From Oleispira antarctica RB-8 (GTDB lineage Bacteria; Pseudomonadota; Gammaproteobacteria; Pseudomonadales; Oceanobacteraceae), in contig FO203512.1 in assembly GCA_000967895.1 (NCBI GenBank), positions 1,003,582 to 1,067,581 on the forward strand: 64,000 bases of DNA, given 5' to 3'. Below the pieces are notes generated by a model. That model saw nothing but the letters and a program-made list of their open reading frames with translations, was not told the DNA's origin and did not search any database. The position numbers were made by a program, and so were the translations under genes. Below are positions 47,307 through 56,303 of this stretch, one piece after another; position 1 is the stretch's first letter, and every line of letters begins with the position of its first letter.

Positions 47307-47333
47307 AAGGCCCTCGTTAATGAGGGCTTTTTT
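47307..47333 (+). terminator. Intrinsic terminator after the TetR gene
   Basis: AAGGCCCTC and GAGGGCTTT pair across a 6-base loop, followed by a T run. It overlaps the end of the convergent FAD-oxidoreductase gene. Confidence 0.88.
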
Positions 47334-48480
47334 ATGCCTGAAAAATGCTATTGCTAACATTGTCAGCGATGGCCAAGCTTGCGGTAAGGCCTGGGCTTTC
47401 GATGCCAAATAAATTAATTAAACCCAAAACATTATGATCTTTATGAGTTTGAATTATAAAGTCTGCAGCAGGTTCATTAGGGCCCGTTAATTTAGGGCGA
47501 ATGCCACAATAGCTGGGTACTAGCTTGCTAGAATCAAGGTTAGGAAAGTAGGGCTGTATCGCACGAATAAAATATTTTTTACGCGACTCGTCACATGAAT
47601 AATCCAATGTTTCAACGAATTCAACATCAGGCCCAAAGCGCACTTGCCCCGATAAATCGAGAGTCGCATGTATCCCTAGACCTGCGATATTTTGGCTGGG
47701 TATGGGATAAATGAGATGAGAAAAGGGAGCGTTGTCTTGATAACTAAAATACTGGCCGCGGCAAAAGTGATATTGAGGAATTGACGAGAAGGCACTAAGG
47801 CGAGGTTCCGTCGCGGCTTTACTGGCAGTAAAAATAGCTTTTGCAATATAAGGTGCATGAAGCCCAGCACTATTGATTAAGTATTGGCAGCAGAAGTTAA
47901 AAGGCCCATCAGGGGTATTAACGCGAACATTGAAGCCTTGTGTGTTTTCTTCAGCGTTTATAAAGCGAGTATTAGGGCTATATAAGACACCTTGCTGCTC
48001 TGCTAGCGTTAATAAGGTTTGCATATACTGATGGCTATCAATAATGCCTGTATTGGGGGATATTAACGCGGCTTTTGCCGTAACGTTTGGTTCAATTTTA
48101 TAGCAGTCTCTTTGATTTAAATAATCAAGAAATACGTTGTTCTTTAAAGCATTTTTTTGTATCACTGCCAACTTATCAACGTCGCTCTCAGCGCTAGCAA
48201 CGATTAATTTTCCAATGCGTTTGTAAGGTACACCATAATCTTCACAAAACTGATAAAGCTGGTTGCTACCTTGATGGCAAAGCTCAGCTTTTAAACTATT
48301 TTCTGGGTAATAAATTCCAGCATGAATGACTTCACTATTACGGCTGCTCGTTTCACTGCCAAATTGATTGTGGGATTCAATTAATAAAATTTTTGCTTGA
48401 GGCTGTTGCTGGCTTAGTTTAAAAGCGATAGCAAGGCCGACAACTCCGGCCCCAATAATGCAGTGATCAAAATGTTCCAT
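47332..48480 (-). CDS. FAD-dependent oxidoreductase, L-2-hydroxyglutarate oxidase (LhgO)-like
   Basis: 382-residue DAO-family flavoprotein. FAD fold DHCIIGAGVVGLAIAFKLS at 5-23, the ETSSRNSEVIHAGIYYP segment near 43-59 and LKAELCHQGSNQLYQF are typical of LhgO/L2HGDH relatives. Probably oxidises a 2-hydroxy acid and passes electrons to quinone; the substrate is inferred from homology. Lies 10 bases downstream of the solute-binding protein gene, so the two are probably co-expressed. Confidence 0.85.
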   Translation of the reverse strand: MEHFDHCIIGAGVVGLAIAFKLSQQQPQAKILLIESHNQFGSETSSRNSEVIHAGIYYPENSLKAELCHQGSNQLYQFCEDYGVPYKRIGKLIVASAESDVDKLAVIQKNALKNNVFLDYLNQRDCYKIEPNVTAKAALISPNTGIIDSHQYMQTLLTLAEQQGVLYSPNTRFINAEENTQGFNVRVNTPDGPFNFCCQYLINSAGLHAPYIAKAIFTASKAATEPRLSAFSSIPQYHFCRGQYFSYQDNAPFSHLIYPIPSQNIAGLGIHATLDLSGQVRFGPDVEFVETLDYSCDESRKKYFIRAIQPYFPNLDSSKLVPSYCGIRPKLTGPNEPAADFIIQTHKDHNVLGLINLFGIESPGLTASLAIADNVSNSIFQA

Positions 48481-48490
48481 AACGCGCGAA

Positions 48491-49513
48491 TTAGCCCTCT
48501 AAGTTTTCAACACATTCATAATGACTTGGATTTGCTCTGCAACGAAGTTTGAAAAGAATTTTTAACATGCGAGGATCATAAATTCCTTCATCTTTTAATT
48601 CGATGCGAACTTGGCGTAACATTTCTTTGTATTTTGTATGCTTTTCTTTCGATAGATCAACCCAATATTTCTCGGGGATATTCTTTTCGGCTTCTAGAAT
48701 GTGCTCTAGAGCTTTAGGAAAATTTTTGTAGGCATACTCACGACTTTTTTGACCGAATTGGGCAGGGAAGCGATCTTTTCTTAAAATTAACTGGCCATTC
48801 ATTTGAGCAAGATTAAACCGTAATATGCCGCCTTTATCACCCATACCCTTGTACATTTCAAAAGGTTTATAAGCAATGGCGGGGGCGTAGGCAAGATCGA
48901 CATAGCCATTATTAAAGCGTGGAGCAAAGGTAGCGATGCTAACAGGAACCATCGTTGCACCAATATGCTTAACAACTTTAATCGAGGCAACATCATAATC
49001 TATTGTGGCAAGGCGCTTACCCGCAGCGGCTTCTACTGAATTTATGGCCTTATCACGCACAAATACAAACACCGCACCGGCAGGCATAATGCCAGCTACC
49101 TCATAATCACCTTCAATCATGTACTTGCTGGCTTTTGGGTTAGCTAGCATGCCCACAAGCTTGCGCATCTGGTCGTAGTCATCAATAGCGCCAACCGCCT
49201 CTATCGTGGCGGTGAATTTGTTGAACGGACGAATGCGTGTACCGGTTAGGCCTACTGCATCACAGTGTCCCGCTTTAAAATCGGCTAAGGCGACGGCTTC
49301 GTTTGTATAAACGTTTAAATCGAGTAACGCACCCCATTCTAAGGCGGCTGCTTTATAGTCCAGCATACCTTGATAGGCGGGACCTTTTTCACCGATAGGG
49401 TCAAAAATACAAAAGCTACGAGTAGGAAGCTCCTGTGCGTGTATCGAGAAACTGGCAAAGCATAAGCTCAGCAGGAGAAGAAATAAGGTAGAAAATTGTT
49501 TGATGAGATGCAT
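48491..49513 (-). CDS. Periplasmic putative solute-binding protein
   Basis: About 340 residues from ATG 49513, where a proper signal peptide starts (MHLIKQFSTLFLLLLSLCFA); the ATG at 49564 would add 17 polar residues. The mature part has a two-lobed binding-protein layout with a cysteine in RSFCIFDPIGEKGP, AGHCDAVGLTGTRIRPFN and a cysteine-rich end (LRCRANPSHYEC). The same family is common in Marinobacter and Alcanivorax-type bacteria. No transporter membrane subunit lies next to it. Its ligand may be the substrate of the downstream FAD oxidase (inference). Confidence 0.78.
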   Translation of the reverse strand: MHLIKQFSTLFLLLLSLCFASFSIHAQELPTRSFCIFDPIGEKGPAYQGMLDYKAAALEWGALLDLNVYTNEAVALADFKAGHCDAVGLTGTRIRPFNKFTATIEAVGAIDDYDQMRKLVGMLANPKASKYMIEGDYEVAGIMPAGAVFVFVRDKAINSVEAAAGKRLATIDYDVASIKVVKHIGATMVPVSIATFAPRFNNGYVDLAYAPAIAYKPFEMYKGMGDKGGILRFNLAQMNGQLILRKDRFPAQFGQKSREYAYKNFPKALEHILEAEKNIPEKYWVDLSKEKHTKYKEMLRQVRIELKDEGIYDPRMLKILFKLRCRANPSHYECVENLEG

Positions 49514-49690
49514 AGTTTTTATCAGCCACTGGGGGTCATTATTATTAACCCCATCATAGTACAAAAAGTATCAATATTATTCTGATTTTTGAGATTTAAG
49601 GGTATTCATTGTAAAGACCTCGCTAGTATTCGCAGTTTTGAATGGTTACTATTACGCCGATTTTCTACGGTATCGCTAAAGGGTGCAGTT

Positions 49691-49888
49691 ATGACAACAG
49701 AACAATTCGAAACGTGGTCGCTTTATATTGGTATCGCGGTACTAATTTCTTTCATGTTCTTTATTATTTATGACTTAGGCAAAAAGTCGAATGCAGGAAA
49801 ATTCGGTAATTTTATTCTCTTTATCGCCTTGGGTTTAGGCATGGTCGGATTTTTGATTAAGCTATTTTTGCAGTACTTTATGGAATAG
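49691..49888 (+). CDS. DUF2788 family small membrane protein
   Basis: 65 residues from ATG 49691 (the open frame starts 102 bases earlier but the family-like sequence begins here, MTTEQFETWSLYIG). Two membrane helices (about 10-28 and 38-60). Function unknown. The last codons (QYFME and stop) lie in a 17-base sequence that is repeated at 55247-55263. Confidence 0.82.
   Translation: MTTEQFETWSLYIGIAVLISFMFFIIYDLGKKSNAGKFGNFILFIALGLGMVGFLIKLFLQYFME
49871..49887 (+). repeat. Direct repeat, left copy (3' end of DUF2788 gene)
   Basis: CAGTACTTTATGGAATA, identical to 55247-55263, 5.4 kb away in the same orientation. Both copies are preceded by a T run and read Q-Y-F-M-E-stop in one frame. Confidence 0.8.
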
Positions 49889-50076
49889 CGCGAATTTTGA
49901 CTGTAAAAGGTAGCTTTGGCCTACAGCGATTCATGACGTTATATGAGGTTCAACGCCATAATTGCTGTAGTTCTCACTTCAAAGTCACCAAACGATAAAA
50001 CCAACTCACAGTTGGTGACGGCTATCAATCAAATAAACTACTATGAATTTACTAAGCTATGAAGTTACTAAAAAGA

Positions 50077-50382
50077 TTATTTTGATCCAGTCTTATCGAA
50101 TAATTTTTCTTTGGCTGAGCTAAACGCATGGCTGATGGCATCCCATGCATCTTCGGCTCCACTTTTAACATCTTGCCACGCGCTATCTGTTGTATTCTGT
50201 ATTTCTTCAAGCTTAACAAAGGCCTCATCCCGCTGTTTTTTAAGCGCACCGATTTGGCTTTGATATTCTTCATTTAGGTCCGAACTGGCATTTTTGGCTT
50301 TTTTCTCTATTTCATTGATATCATTATTCCATTCATCAATTTTTGCTTTCATTGTGTCTACGTGCTTTTGACGTTCGCTCAT
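50077..50382 (-). CDS. Coiled-coil stress-response protein (sll1863-like)
   Basis: 101 residues, highly charged and almost wholly helical. The start SERQKHVDTMKAKIDEWNND and the tail DSAWQDVKSGAEDAWDAI match the sll1863-type coiled-coil family found in stress-related gene clusters. AAGGA lies 8 bases before ATG 50382. It lies just inside the left direct repeat, divergent from acnA. Confidence 0.78.
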   Translation of the reverse strand: MSERQKHVDTMKAKIDEWNNDINEIEKKAKNASSDLNEEYQSQIGALKKQRDEAFVKLEEIQNTTDSAWQDVKSGAEDAWDAISHAFSSAKEKLFDKTGSK

Positions 50383-50821
50383 TTTAATTATCCTTATTGA
50401 ATTGTGTGGGATCTGCTCACGCTTATTGGAAGGGCGCAGCTAATGTGCTGATAGCTACATATATGGCAGATATCTTAGCGTGAGAATAGACTATTCATTG
50501 CGCTAGCTAACCTTCTCCAATGCAGCAATTTCTCCATTTTAATCTTATTGGCGTTATTGTCGGTTCGATATCGCACAGACAGCTTGGGTTTTTCTCACTA
50601 AATTGAATTAAGACATGGTGGTCAATAAATATTTAACACACCCAAAGCAGAGCTTATTGCTCAACAACTTTGTGTAACAGTTAATTTGTATTTTATTTGA
50701 GATACCGCTCAGCCCCGTGATTACCAGTGTTACTTAATTGAGACGAATAAGCAGCTTACGAGAACGCTTTCTTCAATCTTAGCGACTCACTTAGAGGCTG
50801 AATTATTTGCCAAGGAAAAAG
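50383..50821. other. 439-base intergenic region between the coiled-coil gene and acnA
   Basis: No gene is supported on either strand. It must hold the promoters of two divergent genes. A separated inverted repeat, CTCACGCT (50416-50423) and AGCGTGAG (50477-50484), is visible; nothing else stands out. Confidence 0.6.
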
Positions 50822-53515
50822 ATGAAAAACTCCGATAATACTTTTAATACTCTCAGTACATTAACCGTTAACGATAAGCCGTTTCGTTACTTTGCAATTA
50901 ATGGCGGGGAGCTGGCCTCGCATAAAACAATTGCCCGGCTGCCGCTGACAATAAAAATTTTGCTGGAAAATATGCTGCGCAATGAAGATGGTCTAAGTTG
51001 CCGTCGCGATGACATTGAAGCGCTGGCTGCCAGTGGCGGCAAGGCGAGTGAGCAGGAGATTGCTTATCATCCTGCACGGGTATTGATGCAAGATTTTACC
51101 GGTGTACCTGCGGTAGTCGATCTAGCCGCAATGCGCGATGCCTTGGTAAAACGAGGCATTGATCCACAGACAATAAATCCTTTAACAAAAGTAGATCTGG
51201 TCATCGACCACTCGATTAGTATCGATAAATTTGCCAGTGAAAGCGCCTTCGAAGAAAACGTGGCGATTGAAATGCAGCGCAATCATGAGCGTTATCAGTT
51301 TTTAAAATGGGGCCAAAGCGCGTTTGCTAACTTTAGTGTGGTGCCACCAGGAACCGGTATTTGCCATCAGGTGAATCTAGAATATCTGGCGAAAGTGGTA
51401 TGGACCGAAGATAAAGACGGAGAACGTTTCGCTTATCCCGATACGCTGGTAGGCACGGATAGTCACACCACGATGATTAATGGCCTTGGGGTATTAGGTT
51501 GGGGTGTGGGAGGGATCGAAGCTGAGGCTGCCATATTGGGTCAGCCGATTTCGATGTTAATTCCTGACGTTGTCGGTGTTGAGCTGACGGGGAAATTACT
51601 TGAGGGTATTACGGCGACTGATCTGGTATTAACGGTGGTAGAGATGCTGCGTGAATATGGTGTGGTGGGTAAATTTGTCGAGTTTTATGGTGCGGGTCTG
51701 GATCATTTACCCCTTGCTGACCGCGCGACGATCGCCAATATGGCACCGGAATATGGGGCGACCTGTGGTTTCTTCCCAGTGGATAAACAGACGATTAATT
51801 ATTTACGTTTAAGCGGTCGTGATGAAGAACAAATTGAATTGGTTGAGGCTTACTGCAAAGCTCAGGGACTGTGGCGTGATGAGCATTTTTTAGTACCTGA
51901 TTTTTCGGCGACTTTGCGCTTGGATCTAACCACTATCGTGCCCAGTTTAGCGGGACCCAAGCGACCACAAGATCGTGTTCCCGTCACTGGCTTGAAAACA
52001 GCCGTTGCAGGCTCTATTGAATTAGCCGGTAAGGCTAAGCAGCTGAATACGGAATACCCATTGGCGGGTAGTGAGGTAGCGATGCACCATGGCGATGTGG
52101 TGATTGCCGCGATTACTTCCTGCACGAATACGTCAAATCCTGCGGTGATGATTGCAGCGGGCCTAGTCGCCCGCAACGCTTTGGCTAAAGGTCTGCAGCG
52201 TAAATCATGGGTTAAATCCTCGTTGGCGCCGGGTTCCAAGGTCGTCACGGAATATTTGCAACAGGCTAAATTACAGGAACCACTGGATAAACTTGGCTTT
52301 AACCTTGTCGGTTATGGCTGTACTACCTGCATCGGTAATTCCGGGCCATTGCCAGAAGTGGTCGAGGCGACGATCGCGGCGAATGATTTGATCGTCAGCT
52401 CAGTATTGTCCGGTAATCGTAACTTTGAAGGCCGTATTCATCCACTGGTACAAGATAATTGGCTTGCTTCACCGCCTTTGGTCGTCGCTTATGCGTTAGC
52501 GGGAACAACACGGATAGATTTGAGTCGCGATTCATTGGGCAACGATGACAACGGCCAACCTGTGTATTTAAAGGATATATGGCCCACGAATGTTGAAATT
52601 GCTGAGCTGGTACAGGCCATCACTAGCACGATGTTTAACAAGGAATACAGTGCTGTATTCGATGGAGATGATCGTTGGCGTGCCATTGATAGTGGTAATG
52701 GTAAAACCTACAAATTTACGGAGGATTCGACTTACATTCAGCTGCCCCCATTTTTTGAGGAACGTTATCGTGGCAAATCCTCTAGCATTATCAAGGCGCC
52801 TATGTTGGCTATGTTGGGGGATTCAGTGACTACAGACCATATATCCCCTGCCGGTGCTATTCCACAAGACAGCCCCGCGTCACAGTATTTACGTGCACAA
52901 GGAATTGCTGAGAAAGACTTTAATTCTTATGGTTCCAGACGCGGAAATCATAAGGTTATGGTGCGAGGTACCTTTGGTAATATCCGTATTCGCAATGAAA
53001 TGACACCTGAACTTGAAGGGGGATATACCCGCATGCAAGGTGAACATCAGCCTCGCTTTATCTACGATGCGGCCATGCTCTATCAGTCAAAAAATATCGA
53101 TACCGTAGTGGTTGCTGGCAAAGAATACGGCACGGGGTCGAGTCGTGATTGGGCTGCAAAAGGTACCTTGTTGCTGGGTGTGAAAGCGGTGATTGTGGAA
53201 AGTTTTGAACGTATTCATCGCTCTAACTTGGTCGGTATGGGTGTATTGCCTTTGCAGTTTATGCCCGGTGAAACCCGAAAAACACTGTCACTTACCGGTG
53301 AAGAAACATTTGATATCGTCGGGCTGGATGAACCACTACTGCCAAAGCAAGAAGTGGTTGCTACGATTTATTATCCTTCGGGTGAAGTGCGACCTATAAA
53401 ATTGCAGTCACGATTGGATACCGCCGTCGAGGTAAAATACTATCTGGCCGGTGGTGTGCTGAGTTATGTGCTCGATCAAATTTATGCCAAGGCAGAATTA
53501 GATTCGCATAATTAA
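50822..53515 (+). CDS. acnA: Aconitate hydratase A
   Basis: 897 residues from ATG 50822, with AAGGA 5 bases upstream (the frame opens at TTG 50807). Isomerises citrate and isocitrate through a 4Fe-4S cluster held by Cys434 (TSCTNTSNP), Cys500 and Cys503 (GCTTCIGNSGP). The swivel domain with GKEYGTGSSRDWAAKG is intact. AcnA is usually the stress-stable isozyme. Neighbouring genes are regulators and stress proteins, not TCA genes. The base composition looks richer in G and C than the flanking genes by eye. Confidence 0.96.
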   Translation: MKNSDNTFNTLSTLTVNDKPFRYFAINGGELASHKTIARLPLTIKILLENMLRNEDGLSCRRDDIEALAASGGKASEQEIAYHPARVLMQDFTGVPAVVDLAAMRDALVKRGIDPQTINPLTKVDLVIDHSISIDKFASESAFEENVAIEMQRNHERYQFLKWGQSAFANFSVVPPGTGICHQVNLEYLAKVVWTEDKDGERFAYPDTLVGTDSHTTMINGLGVLGWGVGGIEAEAAILGQPISMLIPDVVGVELTGKLLEGITATDLVLTVVEMLREYGVVGKFVEFYGAGLDHLPLADRATIANMAPEYGATCGFFPVDKQTINYLRLSGRDEEQIELVEAYCKAQGLWRDEHFLVPDFSATLRLDLTTIVPSLAGPKRPQDRVPVTGLKTAVAGSIELAGKAKQLNTEYPLAGSEVAMHHGDVVIAAITSCTNTSNPAVMIAAGLVARNALAKGLQRKSWVKSSLAPGSKVVTEYLQQAKLQEPLDKLGFNLVGYGCTTCIGNSGPLPEVVEATIAANDLIVSSVLSGNRNFEGRIHPLVQDNWLASPPLVVAYALAGTTRIDLSRDSLGNDDNGQPVYLKDIWPTNVEIAELVQAITSTMFNKEYSAVFDGDDRWRAIDSGNGKTYKFTEDSTYIQLPPFFEERYRGKSSSIIKAPMLAMLGDSVTTDHISPAGAIPQDSPASQYLRAQGIAEKDFNSYGSRRGNHKVMVRGTFGNIRIRNEMTPELEGGYTRMQGEHQPRFIYDAAMLYQSKNIDTVVVAGKEYGTGSSRDWAAKGTLLLGVKAVIVESFERIHRSNLVGMGVLPLQFMPGETRKTLSLTGEETFDIVGLDEPLLPKQEVVATIYYPSGEVRPIKLQSRLDTAVEVKYYLAGGVLSYVLDQIYAKAELDSHN

Positions 53516-54259
53516 TTAATCGACGCTTGCGACCTGATAGGGAAGCAGGCGATCCGTTTCACGTTTTACAACGGCATAACACTCACAGCTTAACTGTTCG
53601 AGTTTAGGCCTATCGAGTACCGTAATATGACCGCGATGATAATCAATAATCCCCTGTTTCTGTAATTTTCCCGCCGCTGCGGTGACGCCTTCGCGGCGCA
53701 CACCCAGCATATTCGCGATGAGTTCTTGAGTCATGACCACGTGGTTGTCTGGTAAGCGATCCAACGACAATAACAGTAAGCGGCATAACTGCTGATCAAT
53801 GGAATGGTGGCGGTTACACACAGCAGTCTGAGCCATTTGAGTGATCAAAGACTGGGTATAACGAAGCAATAGCACCAATAAATGACCATGGCGATTAAAC
53901 TCTTCCGTGAGCACCGTACTTTTAAGCCTATAAGCATGACCAGCGCTTTGCACCACGGCGCGGCTTGACGTGCTATCACCGCCCATGAACAACGCAATGC
54001 CGATAAGTCCTTCATTGCCTACTACCGATATTTCCGCCGACGCACCGCTTTTCATGACATATAGAAGTGACACAATGGAGTCGGTAGGAAAATACACATA
54101 ATCAAGGGTAGTACCTGCCTCGTAGATGACCTGGCCTAGTTCTAATTTCACCAGTTCAATATGAGGAAATAAACGATCTTGCACTTCTACTAGCAGTGCT
54201 GCTAGTAGATGATTTTTCAAATGTGGCCTAGTCGGTGTCACACCTTTAATGCTAGTCAT
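53516..54259 (-). CDS. Crp/Fnr-family transcriptional regulator
   Basis: 247 residues: cyclic-nucleotide-binding-like barrel (about 25-145) and winged HTH (about 165-230, MTQELIANMLGVRREGVTAAAGKL). There is no N-terminal cysteine cluster, so it is not an Fe-S oxygen sensor like FNR, and the barrel lacks the PRTA phosphate-binding signature of Crp (GNEGLIGIALFMGGDST instead), so the ligand is open. Its stop directly abuts the acnA stop, convergent. Confidence 0.88.
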   Translation of the reverse strand: MTSIKGVTPTRPHLKNHLLAALLVEVQDRLFPHIELVKLELGQVIYEAGTTLDYVYFPTDSIVSLLYVMKSGASAEISVVGNEGLIGIALFMGGDSTSSRAVVQSAGHAYRLKSTVLTEEFNRHGHLLVLLLRYTQSLITQMAQTAVCNRHHSIDQQLCRLLLLSLDRLPDNHVVMTQELIANMLGVRREGVTAAAGKLQKQGIIDYHRGHITVLDRPKLEQLSCECYAVVKRETDRLLPYQVASVD

Positions 54260-54543
54260 ATAGTGCTCTTTAGAAGATCGTGCATTGATTTTAGATGTTA
54301 TTTAATTGGGTGAGCGACTGTCGATCTTTGTATTTTTATTGCACTGTTTTTTACTTTGCACTCTGCACTCTGTGCGACAGCGCACACAGTAGTACCACGT
54401 CTATGACAATAAGTAAGTATAACAATCGATACTCTTGTAGTTCGCTGATTTCTTTGCCAAGGTGCTCTAGCGTACAGAGCAAAATTTCAAAAACTGCCAG
54501 AGTGTCAGTAGCAAAATTAATTTTTCAGGTTAAGTGAGAAACT

Positions 54544-55176
54544 ATGGTTAATGACGCCTATATAGAACACAACAAAACCAAGCGACAGGCTTGGCTACTG
54601 GTACCCATTTTATTCGTAATAATTCTACTTATTGCGCTGTTTGGTGATCGTGATAATGACAAGCTCTTGCAACCTAAATTGCTTGAAAGCTCGCCTGCAG
54701 GTCTGTTGCTGGAATTGCCGAATGTTTCAACGACTAAGGCAGGAGATTGGAAAACTCAATGGAAGCCGTCTTCGGATATAGCGCGACAGCAAGTACTTCA
54801 GTCTCTCAGCGAATATGCCGCTGATTATAAACAGTTGCGAACGCAGTTGGAGGTATGGGCAGAGCCAGGATCGACTTCGCGGGATCAATTAGTGCAGCGT
54901 ATTGGTAGTGCACTGGAACGATATGATCTAGGGGAAGTAAAACAAGAGGCTAATCCGGCTGTCATTCTACCCGCTAAAGGGATTCTGTTGATTTGTGCCG
55001 CCGCTGATAAAGAGCTTGCTCTGCGAATGTTGGCAGCACTGACGCCTTATATAAGCGGCGAAGTGAGTATCCGTTTTGAGACGAATCTCGCTGCCCAAAC
55101 CATGCGCCTGTATTTATTTGGAACACCGTATTTCAACGATCAGGGTCAGGCCAAGTTTGACCGTGTCGATATTTAG
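54544..55176 (+). CDS. Unrecognised membrane-anchored protein
   Basis: 210 residues: short cytoplasmic N-terminus, one membrane helix (about 17-37, LLVPILFVIILLIALFG), then an extracytoplasmic alpha/beta domain with ILPAKGILLICAAADKELALRMLAAL. No family recognised. Divergent from the Crp-type gene with about 284 bases between, in which I see no gene, only a small dyad TGTGCG/CGCACA at 54371-54386. Confidence 0.6.
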   Translation: MVNDAYIEHNKTKRQAWLLVPILFVIILLIALFGDRDNDKLLQPKLLESSPAGLLLELPNVSTTKAGDWKTQWKPSSDIARQQVLQSLSEYAADYKQLRTQLEVWAEPGSTSRDQLVQRIGSALERYDLGEVKQEANPAVILPAKGILLICAAADKELALRMLAALTPYISGEVSIRFETNLAAQTMRLYLFGTPYFNDQGQAKFDRVDI

Positions 55177-55246
55177 CAAGACTATGCACTCTGAGGACTG
55201 TGCATACTCGACTGCTGGTGATCACCTTGTTAATTGCATTTTTTTT

Positions 55247-55263
55247 CAGTACTTTATGGAATA
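55247..55263 (+). repeat. Direct repeat, right copy
   Basis: Identical to 49871-49887 at 17 of 17 bases, with partly similar sequence for about 30 bases upstream (a TTG-TTAA-GC-T-run pattern). It lies in non-coding DNA downstream of the membrane-anchored protein and looks like a copy of the DUF2788 gene end. Confidence 0.75.
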
Positions 55264-55376
55264 ACACACGTGTTGATTTTAAAGACTTACTTAATGCACA
55301 TTTTTAATGATCAAATTTGATTTGAGTTAAGGCTTTTTATTTTCAGCGCTCTATACTGTAAAAAAAGGAGATCTTT

Positions 55377-55643
55377 ATGTCTGATAAAAAACTACACGAA
55401 CTATTAACTCAAGTGCATGAGCAATTGCAGCAGCAGAAAAGTATTGATGGAGAAAGCCAAGCGCTATTGCAACGAGTACTGGCTGATGTGAAAGTGGCTT
55501 CAGGCTCAGAAAATAGTGATGAAATATCACAGGATTTATCTGATCGCATTGAGCAACAAGCTGTTGAATTTGAGCAAGAACATCCAACTCTAGCAGGAGT
55601 GCTTCGCCAGATTATGGATACTCTCGGTCGAATCGGAGTCTAA
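55377..55643 (+). CDS. DUF4404 family protein
   Basis: 88 residues, helical and acidic. Starts SDKKLHELLTQVHEQL and ends PTLAGVLRQIMDTLGRIGV, as DUF4404 proteins do. AAGGAG lies 7 bases before the ATG. Function unknown. The CBS-domain gene follows after 13 bases with its own AAGGAG, so the two form a small operon. Confidence 0.85.
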   Translation: MSDKKLHELLTQVHEQLQQQKSIDGESQALLQRVLADVKVASGSENSDEISQDLSDRIEQQAVEFEQEHPTLAGVLRQIMDTLGRIGV

Positions 55644-55656
55644 GGAGTACGGTGCT

Positions 55657-56091
55657 ATGCGCCACATGCCGACATTAACCGAGGTAATGACACCATTCCC
55701 TCATTTGGTTGAAGAATCCACAGCAATTAATTATGCGATACAATTAATGGCTGAAAAACAGGTTAATCATTTGCCTGTGGTGGTTGACCATAAAGTTGTT
55801 GGGCTGCTATCTACTGCGGATATTAAGTTGGCACAAATGCCGGGCCACCCAACAACAGAATTCACGGCACTGACGGTTGGTGATATCTGCCGGCGTCGTA
55901 TTTATGTGGTTGATCTGCATGTGCGTTTAGATGAAGTACTTGATCAAATGGCAGCAGAGACATGGGATGCTGCTGTTGTTTTACGTGAGAAGCGTTTAGC
56001 TGGAATTTTTACCAGCCATGATGCTTGTCGTATTCTATCCCGTTGGCTGCAGAAAGAATTTTTACCCGATAATGACCCAGGGGTTGCTTAG
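55657..56091 (+). CDS. Two-CBS-domain protein
   Basis: 144 residues made of a CBS pair: TEVMTPFPHLVEESTAINYA to LLSTADIKLAQM, and VGDICRRRIYVVDLHVRLD to IFTSHDACRILSRWL. CBS pairs bind adenine nucleotides or similar ligands and act as energy sensors. No effector domain is attached, so it must act through a partner. Confidence 0.9.
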   Translation: MRHMPTLTEVMTPFPHLVEESTAINYAIQLMAEKQVNHLPVVVDHKVVGLLSTADIKLAQMPGHPTTEFTALTVGDICRRRIYVVDLHVRLDEVLDQMAAETWDAAVVLREKRLAGIFTSHDACRILSRWLQKEFLPDNDPGVA

Positions 56092-56303
56092 CGATTTTTA
56101 TAAGGGTCAGTTGGAAGGTCGTTTTGTGTGATATTTGATATAGCTGCACTTAATTAGAGCTTAGTGATTATCAGGTGGCTTAAAAAGAGGCAGATTTCTG
56201 ATAGTTTTCTTCATAGATACCTTTATTTTGGCTATTTCATCGGTCTTTACTTATTGGTATGAAAGTTGCGATATAAGTTTCATCACTAACGGGAGGTGAG
56301 CTT

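Noticed and set aside
53516-54259. This Crp/Fnr protein as the regulator of the FNR boxes at 63.2 kb
   Set aside because: It lacks the cysteine cluster of FNR/ANR, so it is unlikely to be the oxygen sensor that reads TTGAT-N4-ATCAA sites.
54295-54537. 80-residue open frame upstream of the membrane-anchored protein
   Set aside because: Low-complexity Ser/Cys/Tyr-rich translation, no ribosome site, and it lies in the divergent promoter region.
55076-55264. 62-residue frame ending in QYFME like DUF2788
   Set aside because: Only the last few codons resemble DUF2788; the rest is another frame of the upstream gene, so it is repeat DNA, not a second DUF2788 gene.
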